Program-made: the position numbers and the translations under genes
Origin: Roseiconus nitratireducens
GTDB lineage: Bacteria; Planctomycetota; Planctomycetia; Pirellulales; Pirellulaceae
Reading direction: 5' to 3'
DNA length: 64,000 nucleotides
NCBI RefSeq assembly: GCF_008629675.1
Contig: NZ_VWOX01000021.1
Span: 44,623 to 108,622 of the forward strand
Part shown: piece after piece, positions 18,717 through 28,106 of the stretch
Layout: each line of letters starts with the position of its first letter
How positions within the stretch are numbered: the first letter of the stretch is position 1
Notes under the pieces: model-generated
Told to the model about the DNA's origin: nothing
The model's input: only the letters and a program-made list of their open reading frames with translations
Databases searched by the model: none

Positions 18717-19180
18717 CTTTACTGCCACCGTTGTCGCTCTCGGTCTTTCACTTTGCAGTCATGTCTGCAGAAGTACGAGTTTACCTTCCCCCGCGACTTT
18801 GATCCTGAAAACCGGTTGAATCACGGATCAAAGCAGCGACGGTCGGCGGTGCCGCCATCTTCCCAGTGTTTTCAGCAGGCGCAGACGAACCCGCGAACCG
18901 GCACCGTCCCTGACGGAGTCGTCTGTCCAACGTCGGCTCGGTGGCAACGCATCTCCCGACGGTTTTGCTTTCAAAAGACGCGGGAATCGGGCGAGCCCGC
19001 TTCCGTTTGTTGGCCAGCGGGTGAACGCGCGTTCCGGTTGTGCCGGCGGACGCAAGAAAACTCTCACCGGGCGCTTCCGGCACCCGATGCGAACTTCGGT
19101 AGTGGCGGTATCACGCCATCACGCTGGCGGTACGCCAGCTTCGGTTGGACGGTCGGTCTATCAAGGACGAGGAATTGTCG
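18717..19180. promoter_or_regulatory. Divergent intergenic region with two hairpins
   Basis: A 464-base gap between the serine hydrolase and the autotransporter-like gene. It holds no supported gene. Close to the plus-strand start are two adjacent perfect hairpins: TGGCG/CGCCA at 19103-19118 and GCTGGCG/CGCCAGC around GTA at 19123-19139, about 40 bases before the ATG. They could be a leader structure or a degenerate REP-like element; promoters were not resolved. Confidence 0.5.
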
Positions 19181-20764
19181 ATGAGTCATCCGCGTTTACT
19201 ACGCGTGTTTCTGCTGGGATTGATTGGTACTTGCGCCGGCAGCCTGTCCGCCCAAACCTATAGCTCGACCGACACCCCGATCGGGATTCCGCCGTCGGGT
19301 ACAAGGGGAACGACCATTTCGTCCATCAACGTTCCCGATTCGATCATGATCGATGATCTGGATGTGAACGTGGATTACAACCACACGTTTCAGGGCGACT
19401 TGTCGGGCACGGTGACTTCACCGGGAGGTACCAACGTGTCGTTGTTCTCCAGGGTCGGCTCAGGATTGAACGCCCAAAACGGTGGTTACCGATTTGACGA
19501 CGACTCCGCCAACACCTTTCCAGGCACGCTTGCCCCCGGCACCTACCAACCCAATCAGCCGCTGTCGGCTTTCAACGGCGAGAACGCGCAAGGCGTTTGG
19601 ACACTGACCATCGATGATCAGGTTGGTGGTGACAGCGGGACGCTCAATCTTTGGCAGCTGTTGTTCACCGCCGCCGGCAACGACACTTCCGAAGCGGACA
19701 TCCTGGCCAGTGGAGCGATGATCGAACTGCAAGCCACCAGTCATTTTCTGGGTCTGTTGTCGGATCGTCTCCGCGGAGGCGTGGGGATGGCAGCGCGTCG
19801 CTTCGCTCCACGATCGACGGCCGCATCGGCATCAAGTTCGGCGGGCCAGATCCGTCTTGTTTCGACGGCTCCGTCATCGTCTGGCGGTCATTGCCAATCG
19901 GCCGCGTGCAGGACGACCGCGACGCGCTACGTGTTTGTCAATCCGTTGCGGCGGGATGCCAGGAAAACACGTGCCTGGGTGACGGGCTACGGAGCCAAGG
20001 GCAATCTGGATCAGGATTTCCGCTTTGACTTCTCCGGCGTCGCGTTCGGGGCCGAGCGACAAGTCGACTGCAGCACGATCATTGGTCTCGCCGGCAACTA
20101 CTACGACAGCGACGGATCGATGGGAACCGCCGGAGTGGAGCTGGATGCGTTGGGGATCGCCTTGTACGGCTCACGCCAGATTCGGACCAACGGGTATTTG
20201 ACCGGGATCATCGGATACAGCAGTGGAGACTACAGCACGTTGCGACCCGCCATGACCGGTAGTGCCGTCGGGAAAACCGACAGCGACACCTTTTTGAGTC
20301 TGTTCGAGCTGGGCAAGAATGTTCGCCACGGCAACCTGATCATTCAGCCTCACGCGGCGTTTCAGTACATCGGCATTTCCGCCGACGGTTACAGCGAAAC
20401 CGGTGGAGGGCTTTCGAATCTTCAGATCGCGGATGATCACGTCAACTCGGCCCGCGGAATTCTGGGGCTGAACTTCTTCGGCACCATTCCCACGTATTGC
20501 AGCGGGACCCTGTCACCGTTCTATCGGATTGCCTACGCCCACGAGTTCGCGGACGACAATCAAGTCATCAGCGGCGGCTTCGCCGGTGGGGCCGGGCCGT
20601 TGGTCTTCCAGGGACCGGAGCTTGGCCGAGATTTTCTCAACTCGGGAGTCGGCATCAGCTACGTGACCCCGTCGGGGCTGACCCTGTTCGCGGACTACGA
20701 TGCTCAGTATTCGTCGGAGTACGAGCAGCACACCGGGCAGGGCGGATTGTCGTTCGCCTGGTGA
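19181..20764 (+). CDS. Autotransporter-like protein with P/Homo B domain passenger
   Basis: A 527-residue exported protein. The ATG at 19181 follows AAGGACGAGGAA and opens a signal peptide ending near LSAQ. Residues about 25-165 form a proprotein convertase P/Homo B-like domain (LDVNVDYNHTFQGDLSGTV, GVWTLTIDDQVGGDSGTLNL). After a linker, residues about 250-527 look like an autotransporter beta-barrel with alternating strands (FRFDFSGVAFGAERQV, TLFADYDAQYS) and a terminal aromatic residue (LSFAW), the outer-membrane insertion signal. No protease domain accompanies the P domain. It converges on the TPR gene with only 6 bases between. Confidence 0.82.
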   Translation: MSHPRLLRVFLLGLIGTCAGSLSAQTYSSTDTPIGIPPSGTRGTTISSINVPDSIMIDDLDVNVDYNHTFQGDLSGTVTSPGGTNVSLFSRVGSGLNAQNGGYRFDDDSANTFPGTLAPGTYQPNQPLSAFNGENAQGVWTLTIDDQVGGDSGTLNLWQLLFTAAGNDTSEADILASGAMIELQATSHFLGLLSDRLRGGVGMAARRFAPRSTAASASSSAGQIRLVSTAPSSSGGHCQSAACRTTATRYVFVNPLRRDARKTRAWVTGYGAKGNLDQDFRFDFSGVAFGAERQVDCSTIIGLAGNYYDSDGSMGTAGVELDALGIALYGSRQIRTNGYLTGIIGYSSGDYSTLRPAMTGSAVGKTDSDTFLSLFELGKNVRHGNLIIQPHAAFQYIGISADGYSETGGGLSNLQIADDHVNSARGILGLNFFGTIPTYCSGTLSPFYRIAYAHEFADDNQVISGGFAGGAGPLVFQGPELGRDFLNSGVGISYVTPSGLTLFADYDAQYSSEYEQHTGQGGLSFAW

Positions 20765-20770
20765 TCGGCG

Positions 20771-22006
20771 TCATCGCGTCTGCGTTGCCGGATCGGTCGG
20801 GTGTCGGGCCAGAACTTCAGCCAGCTTGCGGCGGGCTTTGCGATGGTCCGGCAGCCTGGCGATGATCGACTGGTAGATCTCGATTGCCTGCGTCTCCTGT
20901 CCGGTCGCCGCGGCGAACTCGGCCAGGTTCAGCAGCGTGGGAGTGTGATCCGGTGAAAACGCCGCGGCTTGTTTCCAATGTTTGACGGCTTCGGCGTGGT
21001 CACCGAGTTTGCTGAGCGCACTTCCAAGATTGCAGTGAGTTTGCGCCAACGCTTCCGGGGTCGCCTGGAAATGAAGCGCCTGGCGATAGGAGTCGACCGC
21101 CACTTGATATTGTCCCGCCTTGAAGTTCTGGTCCGCGATGAACTGGAACCTTCGATAGCTTTTCAGCGATGATTCGACTTCCCAGAGCAACGCATCCGAG
21201 GGCAGGTAGGGTTGGCGGTTCGCGGTGCTGGATTGCAGCAGGGCGATGGCCAACGCTTCGCGACCCAGCTTGTGGTACACGGTCCCCAATAAGTACTGAA
21301 TGCTGCTGACTTCGGGTTCCAAACGGTTGGCTTGCTGCAAATGGTTGACCGCGGAGTCCAGCTGGTCTTGCTGTTCGGCGATTCGTCCGAGCGAATAGTG
21401 GGCGAATGCTTGGTCGGGATCGATTTCAAGCACTTGTTGGAATCGGTTTTCGGCAAGCGTCCATCGCCCCTGGGACAGAGCGGTCTCACCCAACCAGCAC
21501 AGAGCGGTGATTTCGGGTTGGCGATCCGCACCGCCACGGGTACGGATTAACTCCAGAGCCTGCGAGAATCGTTGCGTCGCCTGGTCAGGATCTCCGGCCA
21601 ATCTCGCCAGATGACCGAGCAAAAAGGGCCATCGATAATCTTCGGGAGATGCTTCCGCTGCCGCTTTGTAGCAGTTCTTCGCCGCCCAATGTACTTCCAG
21701 GCATTGGTACATCATCCCCAGCTTGCCATACAGCTTTCCCGCGTCATCGATCGTTGCCCTCTCGAATCGGGCTTCAAGCTCTGCGATTTGTTCGACGATC
21801 GGTGGTTCGACGTTTGTCGTGTCGACAATCGGCAGCGAGAAAGAGCCGATGGTTCGTGATGTGCTTCCGTCGCCTTGGCTGTTTTCCAACGTGGCCGTCG
21901 CCGATTTGGCGTTCGGTTCGGTGGCGTCGCGCTGGCAACCGAAGATTGTCATCGCGATCGCCAGACCAGTCCATTGCAACCATCGTCGTGAAAGCGTTCG
22001 GGTCAT
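20771..22006 (-). CDS. TPR-repeat lipoprotein
   Basis: A 411-residue lipoprotein. The N terminus has a basic start, a hydrophobic stretch and a lipobox-like end (AMTIFGC), so lipid anchoring is likely. The rest is a series of about eight TPR units (WTLAENRFQQVLEIDPDQAF, YSLGRIAEQQDQLDSAVNHL, NLGSALSKLGDHAEAVKHWK). Its start overlaps the stop of the upstream CRTAC1-like gene by four bases, so the pair is translationally coupled. TPR/UnbV pairs are recurrent in planctomycetes and acidobacteria; their task is unknown. Confidence 0.9.
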   Translation of the reverse strand: MTRTLSRRWLQWTGLAIAMTIFGCQRDATEPNAKSATATLENSQGDGSTSRTIGSFSLPIVDTTNVEPPIVEQIAELEARFERATIDDAGKLYGKLGMMYQCLEVHWAAKNCYKAAAEASPEDYRWPFLLGHLARLAGDPDQATQRFSQALELIRTRGGADRQPEITALCWLGETALSQGRWTLAENRFQQVLEIDPDQAFAHYSLGRIAEQQDQLDSAVNHLQQANRLEPEVSSIQYLLGTVYHKLGREALAIALLQSSTANRQPYLPSDALLWEVESSLKSYRRFQFIADQNFKAGQYQVAVDSYRQALHFQATPEALAQTHCNLGSALSKLGDHAEAVKHWKQAAAFSPDHTPTLLNLAEFAAATGQETQAIEIYQSIIARLPDHRKARRKLAEVLARHPTDPATQTR

Positions 22007-23805
22007 GATGGATCGATTTCGCCGGAGCCCTGTTTCAAGGTCGTGTATCGACCCGGAGATGGTGGTGCGAAACGTTCGGCCGTCCCATCAGGCCACGTCA
22101 CGTGCACGCTGTGGATGTTTTGGTCTCGCGGGACGCCGATCAAGACGCGGGCATCGTGGGACGAGCAGTAACTGCCGTCGCGACGCACGCGGCGGTGAAT
22201 CACGCGACCATTCTCAAGCTGCAGTCGGACGACCGCGCCGAGCTGGCAACGCGATCCGGACGCGTCGACCAGGTTCAGCCCGAGCCACGGGTTGGTGTGG
22301 CCGACCTGGTTGCGATACAAACGAGCCCGTCCTTCATTGTTCACAACGACAAAGTCGGTGTCGCCGTCGTTGTCAATGTCGCCCAGCGCCAGCCCCCGGC
22401 TCATTTCGGCCAATCGAAATGCCGGATCAACCTGGTCGCTGATTTCGGCGAACGTGCCGCCCTGGTTTCGGAACAACTGATTGGGCTGGCCGCGGGGGAA
22501 GCGGTCGTTTCCTGAGATCGCCAAATTCTCTCGCTTGACCGTGCCGTTGACGACCAGCACGTCCAACCAGCCGTCGTTGTCATAGTCGATCCACCCGGCG
22601 CCGAATCCCGTCATCGCCTGGCTGTTGGATCCGAGGTTCGCGGTGTTCGTGCGATCGGAGAACCCGCCGCGTCCGTCATTCAAATACAGGGTGTTGGTTT
22701 CGTTGGTCAGGTGTGCCATGAACAGGTCTTCATCGCCGTCCCCGTCGCAGTCGGCTGCATCGACTCCCATTCCGGCTTCGGCTGCCCCGATTCCGTTGTA
22801 GGCGCATCCCGAGAGGAGTGCGGAATCTTCGAACGAGCCGTTGCACCGATTCATCCACAGCCGATTGGGCATCCCGTCGTTGGTCACGTAGATGTCTGGC
22901 CACTGATCGCCGTTAAAGTCCGCGCACACCACACCCAGACCGGGGCCGTCGTGCGACGCAATCCCGGCCTCCGCGGAGACATCGATGAAGTGACCGTGGC
23001 CGTCGTTGCGAAACAGCTTGTCCGGCTCTCCCTGGTAACTGTTGGGGCCACAGTAATCGCGCGTGCCGTTGGCGCCGAAGCACGGTTTGTCGGTCGCAAA
23101 CGAGTAGTTCACGTAGTTGCAAACGTACAAATCAAACCAGCCGTCGCGGTCGAAATCCAGGAAGGCGGCGCTGCTGCTCCATCGTTCCGATTCGGCGCCG
23201 GACTGCTTGGTGACGTCGGTGAAAGTTCCGTCGCCGTTATTTCGCCAGAGTTGGTTGGGGCCAAAGTTGGTCACGTACAGGTCGACATCCCCGTCGTTGT
23301 CATAGTCCCCACAGGCAACGCCTTGGCCATACCCGGTGGCGTCGGCGAGCCCGCTCGATTGCGTGACGTCGGTGAACTTCAGATCCCCGTCGGAGCTGCC
23401 CTGGGGAGAGTCGTTGCGAAACAGTCGATCACTGGGCACCGGCGATTGCGGGACCGGAGGACGGCTTTGCGAATCCCACTGGTGTCCCTGCACGAGGTAG
23501 ATGTCCAAATCTCCGTCACCGTCGAAATCAAACAGCGCCGCGCCGCTTCCCACGATTTCATAGAAACGGTACTCGAGGGAACGCCCCGAAACGTGCTGGA
23601 AATTCAACCCGCTCTTGCGGCCCACCTCGTCAAACAGCTGGTGCGTTGACGGTGCCGTTTCAGCCACATGCCGGGAGCTCGCAACCCGCGTCAATTGACC
23701 CTCAGACACGTCGGCTGCGGTGCGTTCCGGTTGGCAGCCGACCGACAACGACAACAGCACGCCGACGGCCAGCAACAGCGGCAACGGCGAATTCGATCCA
23801 GGCAT
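22003..23805 (-). CDS. CRTAC1-like lipoprotein with FG-GAP/VCBS repeats and ASPIC/UnbV domain
   Basis: A 600-residue exported lipoprotein. A lipobox ends the signal (LLSLSVGC). Repeated calcium-binding FG-GAP/VCBS loops follow (DFDGDGDLDIYLVQG, DYDNDGDVDLYVTNF, DYDNDGWLDVLVVNG, DIDNDGDTDFVVVNN), building a beta-propeller. A C-terminal ASPIC/UnbV domain spans about 515-580 (VVRLQLENGRVIHRRV, VHVTWPDGTAERF). It is first in a two-gene operon with the TPR lipoprotein, overlapping by four bases. A cell-surface binding role is typical of the family but unproven. Confidence 0.93.
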   Translation of the reverse strand: MPGSNSPLPLLLAVGVLLSLSVGCQPERTAADVSEGQLTRVASSRHVAETAPSTHQLFDEVGRKSGLNFQHVSGRSLEYRFYEIVGSGAALFDFDGDGDLDIYLVQGHQWDSQSRPPVPQSPVPSDRLFRNDSPQGSSDGDLKFTDVTQSSGLADATGYGQGVACGDYDNDGDVDLYVTNFGPNQLWRNNGDGTFTDVTKQSGAESERWSSSAAFLDFDRDGWFDLYVCNYVNYSFATDKPCFGANGTRDYCGPNSYQGEPDKLFRNDGHGHFIDVSAEAGIASHDGPGLGVVCADFNGDQWPDIYVTNDGMPNRLWMNRCNGSFEDSALLSGCAYNGIGAAEAGMGVDAADCDGDGDEDLFMAHLTNETNTLYLNDGRGGFSDRTNTANLGSNSQAMTGFGAGWIDYDNDGWLDVLVVNGTVKRENLAISGNDRFPRGQPNQLFRNQGGTFAEISDQVDPAFRLAEMSRGLALGDIDNDGDTDFVVVNNEGRARLYRNQVGHTNPWLGLNLVDASGSRCQLGAVVRLQLENGRVIHRRVRRDGSYCSSHDARVLIGVPRDQNIHSVHVTWPDGTAERFAPPSPGRYTTLKQGSGEIDPS

Positions 23806-24232
23806 GGCGGGCAGGCAAATCTTGTTGGAGAACCGAATCGCCGTGCCACTTTGCTGTCTGCATCAGCGATCCAGGCCCGCCTATAAGACTGATTGCTTGC
23901 AGATCGCAAGAGCGGATCCGGGCGCGCCGCCGCCGCGGGGAACGCTGTTCAAGCAATGCGATGGATGCTGTTGGTGCCTGGGCCCTCTGGGGGCGATGGG
24001 TAATCTGCGGAAAGCTTCTGGCTCACGACGTTGCCCCTTCCGTCCGCGCAGGCAGGCGCAATGGCTCGGTACACGCAACGGACGGCCGTTTGGCAACCGC
24101 ATCTGCATCGAATTCAATCGGGGGGCAGAATCGAAACGCAAGAAGTGCTAAAAACCGCGGCAGATTCGGTTGCCGGCGAACCACCCGATTCTGTAAGCAC
24201 CAGGAGATTCGCTTTCACGGACAAGATTCACG
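23806..24232. other. Divergent intergenic region, no gene seen
   Basis: A 427-base gap between the CRTAC1-like operon and the desaturase gene, which are read away from each other, so two promoters are expected. Short open frames exist on both strands but none has a ribosome binding site or protein-like composition. No repeat of the families described elsewhere was recognised. Confidence 0.4.
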
Positions 24233-25156
24233 ATGCCGATTCGCCATCCTGCCGACTACCGATCCGTGCTCTGGGTTGCCATCGCAATCGTTCTGGTTGT
24301 GATTCAGTACTGCCGACCTGACTGGATCTGGTTTCTTTGTCCCGTCAGCTGTTACATGGCAATCGCCTGCGGGACGATCGCGCATAATCATGCGCACCGG
24401 GCAACCTTCAGCAACCAACGGTGGAACAACGTGTTCGGCCACGTGTTGACGATCTTTTACGGCTACCCGACCTTGATGTGGGTGCCGACTCACAACCTGA
24501 ATCATCACCGGTACGTCAACCGACCGGGCGATGCGACGGCAACGTGGCGTTACACGAACAAGCACTCGTTGTGGGTTGCCCTGACCTATCCGTTCGTGTC
24601 CGGTTATTTCCAAAGCGGACCGATTCGAGACTACATCGAACGGGTCAAGCATCGCAAACCGAAGCTGTACACCCGCATTCGGTTCCAATACGCGTTCTGG
24701 ATTGGAACCTTCGCGGCGTTGGGAATCCTGGCGGGCGCGATCTACCACCGTCAGCAAGCGGGGTTGGGACTTTACGTCTGGTTCTTCTCATTGATTGTGC
24801 CGGCGATCTGTTCGTCGACGACCATCATGTTTTTCAACTTCATCCAGCACGTGCACACCGATGCCTGGTCGGAACACGATCACTCGCGGAACTTTACCGG
24901 CAAGTGGTTCAATTTCTTGTTCTTCAACAACGGATACCACACGGTCCACCACAACCATCCCGGTTTGCATTGGAGCAAGTTGCTGCAGGCCCACGCGAAG
25001 ATCGACAGTTCGATCGACCCGAGGTTGAAAGAACAGAATCTGGTTTGGTTCTTGTTCCGCCAGTACGTGCTGTCCGCCTTTGTGAGCAGTATGGGGACCA
25101 AGCAAATTGGCTCCGTTCCCAGCACGCCGCCGGAATCGTCAAAGCTTGTCCCCTAG
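24233..25156 (+). CDS. Membrane fatty acid desaturase
   Basis: A 307-residue integral membrane di-iron desaturase. The three histidine boxes are present: HNHAH near residue 50, HNLNHHRY near 87, and HTVHHNHPG near 240. Four or more membrane segments surround them (LWVAIAIVLVVIQYC, FAALGILAGAIY, LYVWFFSLIVPAICSS). It introduces a double bond into acyl chains or modifies a related lipid such as a carotenoid; regiospecificity cannot be read. A similar fold is shared by beta-carotene hydroxylases and ketolases. Confidence 0.9.
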   Translation: MPIRHPADYRSVLWVAIAIVLVVIQYCRPDWIWFLCPVSCYMAIACGTIAHNHAHRATFSNQRWNNVFGHVLTIFYGYPTLMWVPTHNLNHHRYVNRPGDATATWRYTNKHSLWVALTYPFVSGYFQSGPIRDYIERVKHRKPKLYTRIRFQYAFWIGTFAALGILAGAIYHRQQAGLGLYVWFFSLIVPAICSSTTIMFFNFIQHVHTDAWSEHDHSRNFTGKWFNFLFFNNGYHTVHHNHPGLHWSKLLQAHAKIDSSIDPRLKEQNLVWFLFRQYVLSAFVSSMGTKQIGSVPSTPPESSKLVP

Positions 25157-25205
25157 CGGCCGGGCAAGAACCTCATCGCCGGGTCGCGATTACGTCGTCT
25201 GCGGA

Positions 25206-25715
25206 TCACTGGCTCTGCTGGGGTGGAGTGATTGTCAACCGATTGATTCGGCGCAACACGCCTTTTGCGACGACAACGCCGATCGTCAGCGCGATCACCA
25301 GGATTCCGGAGACGGTGAGGGATGCGTACCACTCCGACGGTCGATTCGTTGTTCTGATCGAAGTGAAGAGGAACATCGCGACGGTCAGCCAGCCCAACAG
25401 AATTGCGCCGGCGGCAGCGAACCTTCGAGGAAAGGTGAAGCCCAGGACCAGTCCCGTCAGCAGGCTGAAGCCGCCCGCCCAAATCGGCATGCCGATCACG
25501 ATCAGGCCGTCGAACTCCCCGGTCATTCCGAACCACCGGTTCAGCGGCGGTATCAAGACGGCGATTGCCAGGACTTCCCCCACAAGCACGGCGGTGCCGC
25601 CGTTGATCAGGAGTGCCGAGAGGACCGTGCCGAAGCGTCCCAGCCGCTTTTCCGCCGGATCAAGTTCGGAGAGCTCTGCCGGCGGTCGGTACGGTGATTC
25701 TCGCGGCGTCGTCAT
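25206..25715 (-). CDS. Small multi-span membrane protein, unknown function
   Basis: A 169-residue protein starting MTTPRESPYRPPAELSELD at 25715; the Pro-rich polar N terminus (about 30 residues) precedes four hydrophobic segments (GGTAVLVGEVLAIAVLI, FSLLTGLVLGFTF, AAGAILLGWLTVAMFLF, VSGILVIALTIGVVVA). This layout is common among planctomycete integral membrane proteins of unknown role. It converges with the desaturase gene. No motif identifies a function. Confidence 0.7.
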   Translation of the reverse strand: MTTPRESPYRPPAELSELDPAEKRLGRFGTVLSALLINGGTAVLVGEVLAIAVLIPPLNRWFGMTGEFDGLIVIGMPIWAGGFSLLTGLVLGFTFPRRFAAAGAILLGWLTVAMFLFTSIRTTNRPSEWYASLTVSGILVIALTIGVVVAKGVLRRINRLTITPPQQSQ

Positions 25716-25868
25716 CGTTTCGGTGCGAAACGGTTGGTGCTGACAGCTTGGGGACGGTCGAACGCTTTCAAGCCCCGTTTGAAAACTCACAAAACCGGGT
25801 AGCTGCCGTCGCGTTCGCGTCGGAAAACCACGCTCTGGCGAGCGTAGCCACTCATTTTCAGACGAAAC

Positions 25869-27428
25869 TTAGAACAACCATTGCAGCTGAGTATGGAATC
25901 CCGGGCCCTGGTTATCCAGCAGCAGTGGGGAATTGTACTCGGTGTCTCGATACGCGAATTCGAAAGCGATCCGGAACGTCTGGTTCACGTCCCACAACAG
26001 GTTCGCATAGTAGGTCTGGTTCTTCGATCGAGCAGCCGCGGCGGCGCTGACCGGCAGGTCTTCGTCGCGGGGATCGTCGATGCCGTACCCGATGTGAGTG
26101 TGAAGCCGCGGGCACAGGTAGGCGTAGGTTTCAATGAACCCGCCGGTCGAATGGACTCCCTCGAGCGTTTCGCTGTTGATGTTCTGCAGGATCCCGCCGT
26201 TGTAAGTTCCGAGCGCGTTGCCGGTGAACACCTCTCCCAGCACGCCAAACGTGTCGTTCATGGCCCAGCGGAAATCGATGGCCCCGCCCCAGACGTCGGC
26301 GAACACAGGCGGGTTGGGCACCGGTGTGGACCGCAGCTCGCCGACCACGCCCGAGAGACCTGCTTCGAAGGGGCGAAGGTTCTGAGGTCCGGCGCGGTCG
26401 CCGAGCCCCAGGGCAATCCGACCTTCCACATTGGGCCAGCCGTTGTCCTCCAGCAAGCGGAATGTCGGATCGATGGTCGCGTTGATGGGCTCGCTGAGCG
26501 CCATCTGAAGGGTCCACTGCACATCGCTGGCGGGATTGAAGTAGCGTTCCGCACGCAGTTGTCCGCGGAAGCTGTTGCCGGCGTTGCCCGATGCACCGAG
26601 CGCCGAGAACGGAAGGACCGTGGGGATGCCGGGGGCAAACACATCGAATTGAAGGCCGGCCGAAAATCGCCAGCGATCGTTCTTTAGTTCGCCGTACGCT
26701 TGCAGCGGCAGGAAGCCATACGCGTCTTGAATCACGCTGTCGTTGAAGAACATGGCAATCATCTGGCCACCGGATTGGAAACCGCCAAATTGCGGTCCGG
26801 CGAACGCCGCTCCGATCGTACTTTGTCGCGCTTGGAAGCTGACCGTGCTTTCTTCGTAGCCGCCGGCTGAGGCGGGGGCCAAAAAGAACGGAACGCTCTC
26901 GGTGACCGGGCGCGGGTTGCTGAACAGCATGTCCAGTTTCAACGCCCCGAAAACGTTGATATTGAAATACGGGTTCAGCGTGGTGACTCGAGGGCACTCC
27001 ACGCAGGGCGCGGGGCAGATCGGCGGCACGCAGTGGTGGCACAGGCATCCGCACAACGAACCTTTGGAGCCGCAATTGGACAGAAGGCACCCGTCACACA
27101 CGCCCGCCGCGCCGTCACAGCCGCCGTCGGCACAACAGCCATCGGCACAGCCGCCGTCAGCGCAACCCACGTCGCAGCCGGAGTCGCAAGCCGGGATTTG
27201 AAGCGACGCCAGCGTCAGGGGAGCGGTTTCGCGGACCGTGCGTTCCGCTTCCCGTTGACGGAGGTACTGGAGTTCCTGCCGGATCTCCGTCAACTCACCA
27301 CTCGGAACGGTGACGAAGACGTCGGAGTCATCCGCGATCGCCCGCGGCGTGATGACTGCGGTGAGCATCAGGATCGCGACAGACGCAACGCAGCGTCGTT
27401 GACAAGAAAAACGGCTTGCGAGAAACAC
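25869..27428 (-). CDS. Outer-membrane beta-barrel (DcaP/porin-like) with cysteine-rich N-terminal segment
   Basis: A 519-residue outer-membrane protein. It starts with GTG at 27428, preceded by AGGGAG. A signal peptide ends near AIAD. Residues about 40-65 are coiled-coil-like (ELTEIRQELQYLRQREAERT), then about 68 residues carry 17 cysteines (CADGGCADGCCADGGC is part). The remaining 370 residues have barrel-like alternation and end in LQWLF, the terminal-aromatic outer-membrane signal. The order coiled coil then barrel resembles DcaP-like porins (YFNINVFGALKLDMLF). The cysteines could crosslink the protein into the planctomycete envelope; this is inference. Confidence 0.78.
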   Translation of the reverse strand: MFLASRFSCQRRCVASVAILMLTAVITPRAIADDSDVFVTVPSGELTEIRQELQYLRQREAERTVRETAPLTLASLQIPACDSGCDVGCADGGCADGCCADGGCDGAAGVCDGCLLSNCGSKGSLCGCLCHHCVPPICPAPCVECPRVTTLNPYFNINVFGALKLDMLFSNPRPVTESVPFFLAPASAGGYEESTVSFQARQSTIGAAFAGPQFGGFQSGGQMIAMFFNDSVIQDAYGFLPLQAYGELKNDRWRFSAGLQFDVFAPGIPTVLPFSALGASGNAGNSFRGQLRAERYFNPASDVQWTLQMALSEPINATIDPTFRLLEDNGWPNVEGRIALGLGDRAGPQNLRPFEAGLSGVVGELRSTPVPNPPVFADVWGGAIDFRWAMNDTFGVLGEVFTGNALGTYNGGILQNINSETLEGVHSTGGFIETYAYLCPRLHTHIGYGIDDPRDEDLPVSAAAAARSKNQTYYANLLWDVNQTFRIAFEFAYRDTEYNSPLLLDNQGPGFHTQLQWLF

Positions 27429-28106
27429 GATTCGGCTCCCTGTAAGGTTTTGGACGCAATCCCGTTTTTATCGTCGTGCGCCCCTTTCGTCAGAACTGCG
27501 TCGAAAGCTATCTGCGGACCATACGGCACAATGGGAACAATCGATCCCACACCCCCGCGGTGGTGAGTGATCTGCGAAAAAGTCCGGTTGTAGCGGCCGC
27601 CAAACTGCGCTGGCCGCCAAACAACGCTCAATCGACAAAGTTTCCCATCGGCTCCGGCTCGGGTGTTGTTCGACGATCCGCGACGCGTTCGGGTGGAAGA
27701 GAGAGCCGAAACGATCGGCGACGTGGGCCGACACGCGGTGCTCGCTCCGATCAGCGAGTTGCCTTCGCCGGCAGACCGAACCGGCTTCAGGTTCGAACGG
27801 TGGATGTCCTGACCCAGCCGGAATCCCTGCACGCTACCGACGTGACGTCACTGATCCCGTGGTCCGAGACCCGGAATGCGTCACCGAAAGGGTCCTCGTC
27901 AACAGCTCCCTGATTCCTTGTGGTCGCTCGCGAGGTTGCTGCCACCGCCCGAAAACGGAGCAAAGTGGCACTCCGATTGCTACGAGGAACTCAGCACGAC
28001 CGAGATCAACCGTTGATCTGATATCGACCATCCGTTGGGCAGACACCGTCGTCATGGCCGCCGCACTGGCCGCCCGGCGGCCGCCGAAGAACTTACTTGG
28101 GAACTC
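27429..28106. other. Long intergenic region, no gene supported
   Basis: A 678-base gap between the barrel gene and the eRF1-like gene, which are divergent. Several short open frames occur on both strands, but they lack ribosome binding sites and have Arg/Ser/Pro-rich translations typical of shadow frames. It must contain the promoters of both units. The frame of the eRF1-like gene is open back to 28035, but that extension is not favoured. Confidence 0.4.
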
